Shown: in pieces, positions 1-12,974 of the stretch
Numbering within the stretch: the stretch's first letter is position 1
How the letters are laid out: the number at the start of each line of letters is the position of its first letter
NCBI RefSeq assembly: GCF_014898055.3
Contig: NW_023604295.1
Coordinates: 71,078,301-71,142,300, forward strand
DNA length: 64,000 nucleotides
DNA from: Talpa occidentalis
Lineage: Eukaryota > Chordata > Mammalia > Eulipotyphla > Talpidae
Direction of reading: 5' to 3'
Notes under the pieces: model-generated
What the model was told of the DNA's origin: nothing
The model's database searches: none
Seen by the model: only the letters and a program-made list of their open reading frames with translations
Made by a program: the position numbers and the translations under genes

Positions 1-1034
1 TACATGACATGATTAATAAACATTTGGTAGAATAATGTAGGAGACCACTGAAATACTGAGTTAGGATATAAATGGAGATTATGGTTAAACATTTGAATAT
101 CAACATGCAAAGTTAAAAAATTGCTTTCTGCCTTTCAAATCGATCCATTGTTATTTGGATGAATATACTAGCACATAAACATCCCTAGGTAGATGGATAA
201 AATCAACATACAAATTATAAAATACTGAAAACCATGGTCCCATGATATATATCATGAAGTCATAAGATAAAACTTATTATAGATGATTTTATTTATCCTA
301 ATTTTCCTCTAGAATATGATAAAGCCCAAACTTTTAAAGCTGAATTATCACTGAATTAAAAACTGAATTTTAGAAAACTGTGATTCATTTAGTGAAATGT
401 CTTCATTAAAGAAAAAAAACCTTTTTTTACCTCAATGCTATTAATATTAGATAATTATATTGTTGTACATGTATTCTCCTTAGAATTTGAAATTTCACTT
501 TAAAATTCAACATTATTTCTGTTTTCTTTCTAAAGAAAATTCATCTTTTGAGAGTAAGTTTTTAAATTACATTTTATTTCACTTCCAGTCAGAGACTATA
601 GTTTTAAATTACTTCTCTAAGTTTTCTTCAACAAGGAATTTTTAAAATCATTGACATTAGTGACATTTACTTAGCTTTTTTTTTTTAATGCATTCCTGAA
701 TTAGAGATCAAAGTATCAAGCTATATGCTTGCAATCACTATTTTTAATAATATCATAAATATTAAAGAATGACCACTTCATCTATTGAATTAAATGTAAA
801 TCAAACCTTTTTCTGCAGTTCTTTTAGTCAGGATTATTTCAGAACTCAAGTCCTCCCAACATTAATTGCCAACACTTATATTTGAGTGGAAATGGCTTTT
901 TCTCAATCAATTCCAATCATTTTTTACACTTCCCTTTCTTAACCTACAGTGGGAACAGGTATCTTTCACTGTCACTGTCACCAACACCATCACTCCACAT
1001 CTTCTGCAAGCTCCAAGTCAGATGTCAGATGTCG
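1..1034. other. AT-rich unique sequence, no gene seen
   Basis: I see no open frame of note, no RNA gene and no repeat family I can name. A or T runs of 8-10 occur, for example near 680. Confidence 0.5.
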
Positions 1035-1450
1035 GGTAGTACTGTGGGTTGAATTGTGTTCCCCACAAAAATGTTGAAGTTCTAAAGCACATTGTCTACC
1101 TGTGATTATGACCTCATTTGTAAATAGAGACTTTGCAGATCATCAAATTACGAAGAAGTTACTGTGTTGGATACTAACTCAATATTTCTGTTTTTCTAAA
1201 AAATAGGTAACTTTGATACAGAGATAAAGACACAAGGGAAATGCCACGTAGAGATGGGATGTATGCTACCACAGGCTGAGGAACACAGAACAATAACAGC
1301 AAATCTACAAGCCAGAAAAGAGAGGAAACTGTTTCTTTTCACTGCCCTGGGAAAGAACCAATCTTAATGTCAAGAACTGTGAGATAATCAGTTTCTCTTT
1401 CATAAGCCATCTAATTTGTGATATTTTATAATATTATGGTTGCCCTAGGG
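1035..1450 (+). mobile_element. Ancient solo LTR, MLT1-like (ERVL-MaLR)
   Basis: The left end reads TGGGTTGAATTGTGTTCCCC followed by a diverged 'gttgaagttctaaa' and 'tttgcagat' series. The right end has 'agaactgtgagataatcag', 'taagccatctaatttgtg' and 'ggttgccctagg'. This order is typical of MLT1-class LTRs of the non-autonomous mammalian MaLR retrotransposons. It is heavily diverged, with an interruption around 1165-1205. No internal retroviral sequence lies next to it, so it is a solo LTR. The exact subfamily cannot be set by eye. Confidence 0.65.
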
Positions 1451-4400
1451 GAAACTCTTACAGATGGTTACAACTTTCCCTTCTAAAAGGATTCAAGAAT
1501 ATTTCTCCTTAAGACTGTGCAATCCTTCCCAGGGTGCTTTAGTAACTATGTCACTACTCTGCCTCTCTCTACTATAAGGATTACACAGATTTCCTGATCA
1601 TAATAACCTGAAATGCAAATCTCCAGATAATCTCAATCTATTTCATATATCAAGTCTGGATTGTGTGACTAGCCAATTCCCTGCATAAAATCTGTTATTA
1701 TTTTTTTTTTTTTGTGCTTAGATGACTGTTGATGTAAATATGCATTCTACACTTTGAATAGGGCACTAGTATGACTGACTCTAAACAAAATTTGTAAAAT
1801 CAGTTAGAGAAAAATGATAATACCTTGACTAGTGTCAGAATACTCTATAAATTGAACAGAATATATTTGGTGTAGGAATAAATCTCCCTGTCGTGGCTAG
1901 TTCTGAAGGAAACTACTGTGACTAAGGAAACTCTTATTGTGCCTAAATAAAATAGCACACTATTTGCTTTTCTTCTTCTTATTTCCTAGGGCATAACTAT
2001 TTGCAATGTATATATAAATTATGGGGATGTCTTCCACTTCAATTCCCAATGGTAAAAAAAAAAATAAGTATTTCACTGTAAAAATAAAAAAAAAAATCAG
2101 TAATTAAAAGGACTCAAATCAGAGCAAATAACTCATACTATTAGCACACCATCTTTGAAGTTTTCTAATACACATTCAAATAATATTAATATTTCTTCTA
2201 TGAAACCCTAAAAGCCAGCCAGGAGAATGACAAAATAACTACTGTGAGTGAGTTATCACTTTCCATTTTCCCTCTCCTGCACTTTGTCTTAGGGATAGTG
2301 GCTATAGCTGGTCAATTACTCTAGCTTTGGATATATTTTGTACTAACAGTGTTAGTCATTTATTGTTGTATTGCTCAAAGATGAAACATTCTGTACCTTG
2401 TGGGGTTTTCTTTGTTTTTTTGCTTGTTTTGTTTTCTTTCAGGGTCAAATGGTGGTGGTGGAGCAAATCCTCCCAAATTTAATATGTTTTCGCTGCACAT
2501 TGGGTTGCTATTTGTAGCACCCCAGGGGTTCACAGCCTTCTCCTTTAAAATTCAGTGGCTTAATGATTTGGTTTTACAATTCTGTGTCACAATTCTTTAA
2601 TTCAGCTGGTGAAGTCACTCAAATAATGAATGGTCTGAACTGGAGAATATCTATTCACTATTAAATTTATCTTAACTTCAGGTCTCTAAAAATTACTGAT
2701 GATATGATAAGATGACTAGACTCTGAAGGTTCTTTTTCAAACATACTTTCTATAAACAATCTGGTTGTTAAGACAAAACTTGTTTTCATTATAAATCAAT
2801 ACTTTCACCAGATGTTTTTCTACATCAACAATTAGTGTCTATATAGGTGTATCTTGCCTTTAAGAATTTCAGAGAATAGCCATTCTGTCTTGTCTCTTTT
2901 CTGAAAAAAAGAATACTGTTCAAAAGAAGTTTCAGCAACTTAAGATTTTTTTCATGTTGCATATTTCAGTGGCCATTTTTAAGGAGTTGCCATAAAAGAG
3001 TAAACTGTTCTGATCTCATTAAACTTGCAAGAAACTTGTCCTGGTATTTGAAATGGGTATTCCCAAATGCATTCATTTTTTTTTTTTGGCTTCATTTTGG
3101 TTTTTGCTGAGAACTCAATTAATATACTATAACTAAATAGCTCTCAGCAACAATTGGGCCTATCTCTTCATTTCTTCAGTTTTGTCTCAACTACAATCTG
3201 ATTCCCAAACAGAACATGACTCTTATTTACCATCTAGCTCTGTCACTGAACTTGGTATTCACTTCAGGTTACTCAGCAGTTTCTGGTACCCCTCAAAGAC
3301 TCTGACTTATTTTCACACAGTGACCGTCCCCCCCCAGTGAATTTGTCCGACAGCACATAAAACTTTCATACTTTTCAAACCCAATAACCAACCAGAAACT
3401 CCTCTACGATAAGGAAAATGGAAAACTCTTAGGTTTTTTTTTTTTTGCTTGAAATGACCAAATTTATTTTAATCCATCAGTTGCATGTGACAAATTTTTG
3501 GTTGGGAAGTAGGTTATTCTTATGCTTTTTGTTTTGATTTTAGTTTATTCCCTCAGTTATTGAAATGATATACGATTTCTCCTTGTAGTATTTCTGTCAA
3601 TTTTCTTTTAGTCATTCAAAGTTTGTTCACAATAAAGTATATTTCTGAGCCATCTGCAGCTACAATTCACAGCCCATTTATGTCCAGATCAGCAAAATGT
3701 ATTTCAGTAGACACAAGTTGAATGATGATAGATTCAGAAATAACACTAATGGAAATGCTCAAAATGTAAGATGTGTTGCCTGTTGCATAGCCAAAAATTA
3801 TAGCCATATTGAAAATTAGGTATGTGTGCTGCACAAGGCCAAAAGCCTGAAGAGGTTTTTCATCCTAAAATGGTTACTAAGAAAATGCTACATAATTTTA
3901 AAAATGCAATCCCTCAAGAACATAGGTAGAAAGCAAATGTGGCAACTATTGCATGCAGTTTTCTGTTTTGCCATAGCAGCCCTTTCTTTCTGTAGGAATA
4001 AGTTGGTAGAGCTCTCCCCAAGAATAGTTTCTGAATAGACATGAAGCTTTAAATCAATGTTTACCCATGTTTTTAGCAGCACTTGGCTTTCAACATTGAT
4101 TGAGTTTATTGAAAACTCCCACTGGTCGTTTTAAGTATCAAGCTAAATTGAAAATTCCCAATGGTGTTACTGAAACCTACAACTAGCAGGCACCCTTGGT
4201 TTCTCAGAGAGCCAGTGACCCTGACTATCATTGGTTGCTTAAACCCTTGGCAAGCAGCCGCAGGATTTCAGAAATTAGCTGCTTTTCTGGCCTGTTTTCA
4301 TTGAATTGAAAAAAAAAAAAAGCTTTATAGAAAGTAATTACGAAGTCTTTACATTAATTCTAGTAATTAAATGTGACTACACCTATTATTATTAGCTTCT

Positions 4401-5782
4401 GTTCTTTTTTGCATTACTAGAGGCAAGGGGAGCTTGACATAAGAGTTTATGCCTAACTGGGCATGAATTATTTAAATCAAATAAATGGACATATTACAAA
4501 TGTACTCTATTTGAACAACTTGGAAAAAATGAGAAATTTTGTTTTGAGTGGATGGAAGCATTAATTTCATAATAAAAGCAAAGTTGTGTGACCAGACCAA
4601 AGAATACAAAAATAACCAAATCCCACATCTTTACTCAAATATTTTTTTAAATATAGAATTAGTTTTGGAAATAAAAGAAGTTCAGAGACTAATAGAAATT
4701 CTCTTTCCTTAATTTTCTCTACCTTAATTTGAAAAAGTAAATTCTGGAGAAAGTGTCTATATGAAGTCTCTTTTTTTTGTCTTCTAGATATGGTTGTTCA
4801 TGACTTTTTGACTAATACCCATGTGTTTAAGATATTGTTTAACTATTTCCAGTTTAACATAAGACTGACCAAAGAGAGAATTTAAGGCTCTTTATGTAAA
4901 GATCCTTTTATGGCAGTTGTGTATTAAATGACTATCTAGATGAAATGGTTTCATATTCTCTGATATCCAAAAGTCCATTGTCAAGGAGTATGAGAAAATT
5001 ATTTCATTTGGTATTTAATATATTCCATCCTGTCTTCAAAATGTTTAAAATTACAAGGCTTACCAAGATAGTCTCATGAGAAGAAAATAGAAGGTTAATA
5101 ATTACAATAGATACTTGTCTGTTTCCTCTTAAACACTTATTATTATTCCTTACTCTTTATTATTGACCTTAGTTTGTGCATGCTAATCCAAAGAGGTTAA
5201 TCATGCTCCCATCTAAATATGTAAGTATGAGTCATTGACTACAACAATCATCATACTCTATCCATGGTAACAGTAATTGCTTCAGAGAGAAAATGTGATT
5301 AAGTTTGTTCATTCAAAATGAAACACACAAATACTCTCTCCAACCAGGATGATATATTGGAAAGATGCTCTAGAGCCATTCTTCTCAACTGGATGGCAGT
5401 TTAAAGATAACATGATACAAGGAGAGGGCAGCATCCCCTAGCCCCATGAGGAAAGAGCCAGGATCTAGATGGAGTCAGGATTAAATCAATCCTGGATCCC
5501 ATCATTTTCCTGGACTTTTTAAAAATGTAAACTCTTATATCAACTTGAATTGGATTATGCTCCTCAAACCAAAAGTCTTGTTGCAATAATAGTAGATAAA
5601 AAGAAAATGTTTCCTGTGAAATTACCAAACCTGTTCTAAGCCAAAAGAAGTGGATCTAAACAAGTTTCCTATGACATACTATTACTTAGAACACCATAAC
5701 ACAGTGATGAACTTCAAGCCCTCTACAGTAATATCAATAAATGTATTTAATGTGCAATATGTATTTTTGGTAAAACTGAGTT
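1451..5782. other. Long AT-rich unique stretch, no gene seen
   Basis: About 4.3 kb without a recognisable gene. The short frames here (60-75 codons) have no family likeness and overlap in opposing frames. A region around 2550-2640 weakly resembles a decayed LTR. The segment 3640-4300 is less repetitive and more GC-balanced than its surroundings and could be conserved non-coding sequence. A run of eight or nine C occurs near 3328. Confidence 0.45.
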
Positions 5783-5795
5783 TACCCATTTTTTT

Positions 5796-6047
5796 AAGAT
5801 TTATTTATACAAGAACTGGGGTACAGGCCAGAGGCAAGGGAGGGTGAGAGAAGTCACCAGAGAGAGCATGGAGCAGAACAGCCAGATGGACAGAAGACAC
5901 TGCTGAGGGGAGCAGTGGGCAAGGCAGGAGAAGTCTGCCACGCCATGTGGGTTTCTCCTTGGCTGGCCGGGAATCGAACCCGTGCTGCAGAGGCTGCAGA
6001 CAACTTCACAGCGCAGTGCTCAACCTGCTGCACCACCCGGGAGACCC
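5796..6047 (-). mobile_element. tRNA-derived SINE, older subfamily B
   Basis: On the minus strand the head is at the right end. It has a degraded A box region and a B box seen on the plus strand as the complement 'gggaatcgaaccc'. The tail at the left is T-rich on the plus strand ('ttttttaagatttattta'). It carries the older subfamily signature 'aagaactggggtacaggcc'. A target-site duplication flanks it: 'tacccatttt' at 5783 and 'tacccattgtttt' at 6048. Frames of 64-79 codons across it are chance reading of SINE sequence. Confidence 0.9.
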
Positions 6048-6060
6048 TACCCATTGTTTT

Positions 6061-7329
6061 GATAGCTCCATTTAAAAACTTGGTAAAGTACATGCTACAT
6101 AATTTATAACATTCATGCTTAGTCTATGGCCCTAATTGGAAAATAGAAGTCCTAGTATATCCAGTTATAATTAATTTTACTCCAAGTTAGATTTACAGTC
6201 CTGTCATCCATATTCAATCAACAGAAATACCTTTTCCAAATAGAATAATGATTCATAGAGATATGTTTCTATTGGTGAAATTAGTGGATTATTAATTGCT
6301 ATAAACGATATTAAGAGATTCTTAGTAAAATTATAGTATTCAAAATATGTAAATTAACTAAAATAACTAAGAATTACTCCTCATGTCTGCATAATCAGAA
6401 CATAAAATTTGCACAAAACCTGACTGTTAAATGATCTTCTATCCAGTCATTTGGGTTAAAAAAAAAAATCTAGTCCCTTTTACCACCTGAAAGGAAAATA
6501 GAATCCCACTTCTGGAATATTAGTAAATCTGCATCATATAAAATGTTCTTTTAAAATAGGTTGAAGCATCAAATTGTCAGAGAGATGGGATTTCATTGAA
6601 CTTACAAAATGAGTGGTATATCTGCTTATTAATAATTATGTAATAGATTTCTGTATTTATGGCTAGATTTGGCCTAAAATATCTTTCCTTTCAAGCTTGT
6701 AACAAAACTTTAAGAACAGACCAATCTCCACTTCCTCAAAATTTTGCAAAACTTATTATTGTCCAACAAAGAGAACCTAAGTATTGTACATGGCAAAAAT
6801 GGTTTTGAGCATTTTAAAATACTGATTGTTAAAGCAATGTTTCTTATATAGAACATTGTGATACATGCATTGGAAGATATGATTTACAGTGAAACATGTT
6901 TCAGGGCATAAGTAGAAATTAAATATTCCACAAAGATGTCCTTGATCTAAAAACAGTTATATGCCAATGCTGACCCAAAGTTAGATGGCAACTGAAAAAG
7001 AATATTTGGTCTAGGGTTATATATATATTTTAATCTGTAAGCAGTTAATGTACTTACTTTAATGAGATTTTAAGTGAAATATCGAATTGTAAATATAACA
7101 CATAAACAAGTTTTTGTGGAAAAATATTAAACTGTTGCACATTAAAATGAAGACATTACAAGTACTGATTTTAATATCAGTGAGCTCAATCTTCTATTGG
7201 TTGCTATTTGTTGTACATGTGTCAGAATTGTTTTCTTTGTACCCAGAACACAGACACAGACACACACAAATAGTCATGGGAAATGTATGCATTATTTAGG
7301 AAGAATTTATAGAAATATATTCATTTTTA
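6061..7329. other. AT-rich unique sequence, no gene seen
   Basis: No coding or repeat family recognised. The 61-codon frame at 7114-7299 starts with hydrophobic residues but has no homologue I recognise and ends in a short CA-rich tract. Confidence 0.45.
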
Positions 7330-8262
7330 TTTTAGCATTTTCTTAGCAAAATGATGCACATAATTCCAATTTATGGTTTTTAATTTATCATATTAATTGA
7401 TGTTTGTCTTTTTCCCATTATTAATGTTACGGTGAATTTCATGGGTTTTTTTTTTTCACGTTAATATGGGAGTATTCCTTTTTGTGTTAAACAGAGTCAT
7501 TTTACTAGACTAATTTCTAAGAATTTAAAGTAGAATTGTTAGGTTATAAAGTTTATATAAAATGTAATCGATACTGCCAATTGTTCCTTGAGTGCTTCCC
7601 CAGCAGATGAGAGGAGCTGTATCCATACTGACTTCACTGTCACACCAGACATTATTATAAATATTTGTTAATCTCATGGGAGAAGTCAGTATCCCATTCA
7701 TGCTTTAGTTAGCAATTCTCTGATTCCTTGCAAGGGTAAAACTGCCTCATAAGTGCATTAGCAAATGAAATTTCTTCCACAAATTTTCTGTGGACATTTA
7801 AACAATGTCTTCAAGTTTTCATTGTATTGGTCTTTTACTTCTTTTGTTAATTTCTAGAAATTTAATTCATTTTTGATGAAATTATAAATGCAATTGTTTT
7901 CTTTAAGTTCATTATTACCATATTGGAATGCAATGGATTTTTGTACATTGATTTGGTAGTCTGCCACTTCACTGTATTAATTTATTTATTGTAAGAGATT
8001 TTTAGTGTTTTTTTTAGGGTTTTCTATGTGCATGTCATTTTCAAAGAGTGATATTTTAACTGTTCTTTTCCAATTTGAAATACATTTATATATTTTTGTT
8101 TGTTTGTTAGGAAATTGCTATAATTAGGACTTCCAATATTTTATTGAGTAGTGCTGGTGAAAGTTGATCTTATTGAAAAACGATTTCAGGTTTTCGTCTT
8201 TGGGTATGATGTTGTTATGAGTTTATCATATATGGCTTCTTTTTATGTTGAGTGTTTTTTTT
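7330..8262 (-). mobile_element. Ancient L1 fragment, ORF2 region, antisense
   Basis: Read on the plus strand this is the reverse complement of decayed L1 ORF2. It passes from a segment like the C-terminal coding part ('gatactgccaattgttcc' at about 7571) into the reverse transcriptase region ('aggacttccaatatttta' and 'gtatgatgttgttatgag' near 8130-8220). The two parts are in the order expected for an antisense L1. It is strongly diverged with many stops and represents an old mammalian L1 (L1M grade). Confidence 0.65.
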
Positions 8263-8711
8263 TTTTTTAAATTTTCAATCATCCAACACAAAAATGTCCA
8301 AATTTAACCTACTGTTTGTATGGCCACCTAGTTATTATGTGTCTATCTATTGGTTTAACTTATAGGTACTATGGTAAGCAGTGCACTATTTTAATTTTGG
8401 AAAAAGTAATTTGTTAATTTGTTGTGAATTCTACCTATAAATTCATCCCCCACTTCTGTTGTAATATTGTATGCTTCTCATATAATTTCTGATTATCAGA
8501 ATGAATGGTGATGTCATGAAGAACATTGCTGTATCAATAATAATGCAACCTTTTTTTTATGATGAGTGTCTCTATTCAGAGTAATTTCCAAGGAAATTCA
8601 CTGTATTAGATTACTTTGTTTTTAAAAAATTTGCCAGTGTACAGAGATTTTTATTTAATTTTCTTACATTGTTGTTTATTTTATATGACATTTTCTTTCT
8701 CCTCTCAGGTG

Positions 8712-8852
8712 TAATCCCCATAATTCTCCCATCACCATGGCACCTTAGGGGAGGAAGGGGGTCAAAACAGGGGAGGGAAGAGCATAAATGATTGCGGTGG
8801 TTTATATGGTTTTCAATAGCATAAATAAAAAATCCACTATGGTTAGTATAGC
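8712..8852 (+). mobile_element. L1 3' end fragment, 5'-truncated
   Basis: G-rich 3'UTR of an L1 subfamily: 'gggggtcaaaacagggg', 'agagcataaatgattgcgg', then 'gcataaataaaaaa' as an A-rich tail. A related 3' end occurs at 50340-50470, with the same 'atcaaaacag', 'gaagagcataa' and 'ggtggtttat' style blocks. The flanking 8263-8711 holds nothing I recognise. Confidence 0.5.
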
Positions 8853-9284
8853 AGATTGATAGTGCTATTGATTTTCAGGAAAATAGGAAATTTCTAATTT
8901 AAATTATTCCTTCTTCCCTATGTATTTGTCTAACTCTCAATAATACATCTAATTAGAAAATCTTTGTGTCAAGAACTTACAGACTAAGTAAGGAAGTTAC
9001 ACAGAAAGGTTTTGAATTGAACATGGTAAATATAGCTTTGTATTAATTGATTACTCCTTAGCTTGTCTTAATTAGAGAGTTAATACCAGTGGGAAACTAA
9101 CCCTCACTTGTACCATAAATTAATACCAAATTATTAGAGCAAAATTACAAAACTACAATGATGTCTTTATTATTTTCTGCCAGCATGCATCCATCGATGG
9201 CCTAAAAATACATTGTATTAAATTGTCATCGGTGATTATCCCTCACTGAGTTATGATTGGCAGAAAATATCCTTTAGGTCCCAC

Positions 9285-9425
9285 ACCTATATGGATAAGT
9301 TTGGCAAAGAAGCCAAGAGTATACAACAGAGAAAGGAGTCTCTTCAACAAAAGGTGTTGAGAAAACTGGACTGCAAAAGAATGAAACTAGATTACTTCGT
9401 CATACTATACACAAATTCTGAAATA
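9285..9425 (+). mobile_element. Short L1 ORF2 fragment
   Basis: The 84-codon frame beginning at 9291 reads 'FGKEAKSIQQRKESLQQ', then a Trp-less version of the L1 'WENW' region, then 'KRMKLDYFVILYTN'. This matches the L1 ORF2 segment just before the conserved 'MKLDYYLTP' block that is also present at 27854 and 57350. It is an isolated internal piece about 140 bp long. Downstream sequence to 9545 is not recognisably L1. Confidence 0.6.
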
Positions 9426-12060
9426 CCCTACAAAATTCTTCATGAATTCTGGAGTAGTTATTATTGGATAACAAGGTTTTATAAGATAATGTATTATCAC
9501 AGCAAAATATCTGGCCATGGAAGAATTTCTAGTCTAACATTTTAGATAATTTAGTCAAATTCTCTAATATTATGTGTAAAATGATTTTTATTTCATAAAT
9601 TTATTCTCATGTAGTCTTTTCTTGAGTAAAGAGTAAAAAATATTTTGTCATTACTCCATATGTAAATAATTTTCTTTAAGTTACAAAATATATTCCTCTA
9701 ATAGGGTGGATTGTCTCTTTTCACTTTTTTCTTAAATTTTTTAAACTCAAGCCTTATTTACTTTTCATATTACTTTTGCAGGATGTAAGAACTTAGTAAG
9801 TTAATGCTAGAAATAACATGTGTGTCAAAAAATGTTATTCAGAATATATTTGTTATTCAGAAATAAAAATAGCACAATACTTTTCAGATTTTTTCCATGC
9901 CTAATGTTTAAATACAACATTGATAACAGCAATCCATATTTTTAAATTCTTATTCTTATACAAGTGTGATATACTAGAAATAAAAACTATTGATGAAGAA
10001 ACAGAATATTTCCTTGATTTATATTCTTGCTGAAATTAGAGACTGGTTCAAATAATATAATTCTGAGTTATGTCTCCTCTGATTTCAGAAAGGTGATTGC
10101 AGTTAATCTAGGTAAGTCTATAAGTATAATAGATAACACAACAAGAATAGAAGACAAGAAAATCTAATTTATAAGTAAAATCATCATGATTTCAGTCAAG
10201 TTGCTTTCTATTTTTATTTGTATGTCATTAAAAAATTTTCTGTTAGGAAATTTTTGTCTACGTTTTGAATGTCATTCAAATGAACGTTGCTTATTTTCCC
10301 AAAACACTGTTCTAAGAAAATGTTCATTTTAAAAGATCATTTCCTCTATGTTTGGGATGTGCTTTGACAATACTGAAAAATCATTTCAACCAATAACTTA
10401 TTATATCCAGGGAATCCTATGCTAAGTTATGAAGAAATAAGGCAATTAGTATAAATTCAGATTAATCGAGCACGTCATATAAAAGAGACAGATTTATAAA
10501 CAATTAAGTATAATTCAATATAAATGCTAATCTAGCACTATGATCGAAGAGTTATACAATGACAGAGGAAGAAATAAAACATTTCTGATTGGGAAGATTG
10601 AGATTATGAAGACTCCGTAGAAGAGAGGTAATTTGCACCAGGCTTTGAAGATTGACAGGTATTATGTTAGGTGTAGACTGGGTACAGAGACTTTTCCAGG
10701 CAGACGGAAGATGATGAATAGAAGCAGTAGCTACAGAGATATGCAGTGTAACAGAGTCCCATGGGAGAAGTTGTAGAAAATTAGGCCAGATTGTAAATGG
10801 CCATGAATTCATTTGAGCAACAATTAACCACCAAAAAATGACTTGTTATGATAAGTGAAGATAATTACTGTGGATATCGGAGAGGAACGGGTCCTAAAAA
10901 CAAGTATTCCATTAAGAGCCCATTGAAACCATGTTGGCAAAAAATGATAACAAATGAATATATTCAAGAATTGATGAAAATAGTTCCTTGACATTATCTT
11001 AGATATTAATTTACTGAGTCTAGAGTAATTTTTTTTTCTTTTCTGGAGATTGAGGAAAAGAAATCAGAAATCAGGGAGAATCTGTTGGTTCCTGGGTTGA
11101 TAAAGATATGTTACACTTATTGAAATAAGAAATCCAGAAAGACAATTTAGGAAGATGAGGAAAAGAGAACTCATAGTTGAACTTAGTATAGTTGGCAAGA
11201 TTGTATATGACCCAGGTGGAGATGCCTAGTTTCAATTGCCAATATACATCTAGATTTCAAAAAGTTGTTGGATTCTGCAAAATTGGAGATCATTGGTTAT
11301 TGGCAGCAACTGAAAAGGACAAAAATCAAATATCAAATAATAATATTAGAAATCCATAAGAGGTCTCAGATAAAACTTGGGGATTTCAAGGGCCCTCTTT
11401 CTATGCAAAGCAGGTATTTCCATTTGTTCTGCAACACTGAGAGAATGCTAGAATCTCTGCTTAACTTCTGAGATATTAATGACTGAATCTGGTCAAGTTT
11501 CTTGGTTGCCCCAAATATGTAGCATTGTGTTCAGGATATTGACCCTTTAAGACTTGACTGCTTACTTATCCCTAAATTAAATATTTTTCTATTTAATTCA
11601 GTGAGAAATCACAAACATTAGGCTTTCACTTCCTCTTTCACTTCTATTTCACTTGTAGTGAATAAACAAACTCCCTGATACCTATGGAAACATAACACAT
11701 TTTCCTTTTCAATGGTATATTGACTTCTGAAGTATTTTTTTTTCCTTTCTGAAAAAAAAAAAAGTTTCCTTTCAAGTTGTCATTTAAAAAATACTATATA
11801 TACATTCTGTAGTTTGCCTTGTGTGGGAGGACTCCATCATAGGCAGGTGTACAATTCTTCCCAATATCATCGTGTATGTTGCTCCTGTAAAGCATGATTG
11901 CAATGTACTTTAATAATTCATATCATCTTTTCTCACTTTAGACCTAAGAACAGGAATCATTTTATTACAATTCTTTTGTTCTCAGCATTTGGTATCTTAC
12001 ATTCATAAATGATATTGGGATAAACAATGAGCCTTTACAATGTCCAATTTTCTGGAAGCT
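9426..12060. other. AT-rich unique sequence, possible old repeat at 10420-10820
   Basis: No gene seen. The interval 10600-10760 ('caggctttgaagattgac', 'cttttccaggcagacgg') resembles very old interspersed repeats in style, but I cannot assign a family. The 86-codon minus frame here has no known homologue that I recognise. Confidence 0.35.
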
Positions 12061-12064
12061 ATAA

Positions 12065-12232
12065 GAGAAGGACATCATCTGCCCTTAAGAAGTAAGAAAG
12101 AAAAAAATCAAAATCAACAAACAACTATGAACCAGAGACACACTATGGGGTGAGGGTGGGGGGCAAAGGAGGGATTGGGGTCAAAATAAGGGGGTTGCCA
12201 ATTGTATGGGGAATATAAAAATAAAATTTAAA
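12065..12232 (+). mobile_element. L1 3' end, severely 5'-truncated
   Basis: About 165 bp identical in layout to the 3' end of the long L1 at 58360-58510: 'tcaaaatcaacaaacaac', 'gaccagagacacac'-type block, 'gtcaaaataagggggtt', 'aattgtatggggaatat', and the 'ataaaatttaaaaaaa' tail. It belongs to the same younger L1 lineage as the long copy. It was inserted as a short 5'-truncated copy. Confidence 0.85.
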
Positions 12233-12239
12233 AAAAGTA

Positions 12240-12678
12240 AAAAGAGCTGACTTTATATCCACCTTAGTGAAATATGCCTGACTCTTCATGCTTCACCTTC
12301 CCTGCATTTGAACTTCAGGACTCCAACCACTCCATACCAAGCTGCATTATCTCTCCTTCTCTTTTGGCCATATTTTCTCTATATTAAATAATCTTTGCTT
12401 TTCTTTATCACTCTGAAATTCTTTTTCCTTCCCCAAAATCTGATTAGGCAACATCTTATCAATAAATAGTTCTTAAATCTCCTCCTTTCACCATGTTACT
12501 TAAATATTTGACTTTTTACTGTTATGATTTGCTTATGCCTTTCTATTTTTGTGGAGATAACTGAATGTGGAGTTTACATCTAGCCATTAGTCAAACTTCC
12601 AATGACTATTATTAACTAATTTCTATGGAAGGCTTATAGCTTTGAATAAGAGCTTTGCTTGATTTTTTTTTCCTCGAA
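12240..12678. other. Unique sequence, no gene seen
   Basis: Moderately pyrimidine-rich. I see no open frame or repeat family. Confidence 0.4.
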
Positions 12679-12713
12679 ACTTTTTTTTTTTTTTTCAAAG
12701 ATTTATTTATTTA

Positions 12714-12974
12714 GGGCCTCCCCGGTGGCGCAGCAGTTGAGCACTGGGTTGCGAAGCTGCCACAGCCTCTGCACTGCCGGTTCAATCCCCGGCTGCTCCC
12801 CGGCCACCGGAGGAGGGTCCCACATGGCGCGCAGACCTCTCCTGCTGCCCGCTGCTCCCCTCAGCAGTGTACTTCGGTCCTTCTGCCTGCTCTGCTCCCC
12901 GCACTGGCTCTGGTGAATTCTCTCACCCTCCCGCGCTTCTGACTGTACCCAGTGCTTGTATAAATAAATAAATA
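12714..12974 (+). mobile_element. tRNA-derived SINE, younger subfamily A, nested
   Basis: Complete head starting 'gggcctccccggtggcgcag', with an A-box-like 'tggcgcagcagttgagc' and a B-box-like 'ggttcaatccc'. The body carries the longer A1 insert (ctgctccccggccaccgg) and 'acttcggtccttctgcc'. The tail is 'gtgcttgtataaataaataa'. It sits in the tail region of an oppositely oriented SINE whose T-rich end is at 12680-12713 and whose body resumes at 12975. The pair forms a long inverted repeat. Confidence 0.92.

Noticed and set aside
5370..5396. Start of a MER5-like hAT DNA transposon ('cattcttctcaactggatgg')
   Set aside because: The likeness covers about 25 bases only and does not continue, so it could be chance.
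12714..12800. tRNA-gene-like heads with A and B boxes
   Set aside because: All such heads are joined to the SINE body and tail, and several have damaged boxes. They are SINE promoters, not tRNA genes.
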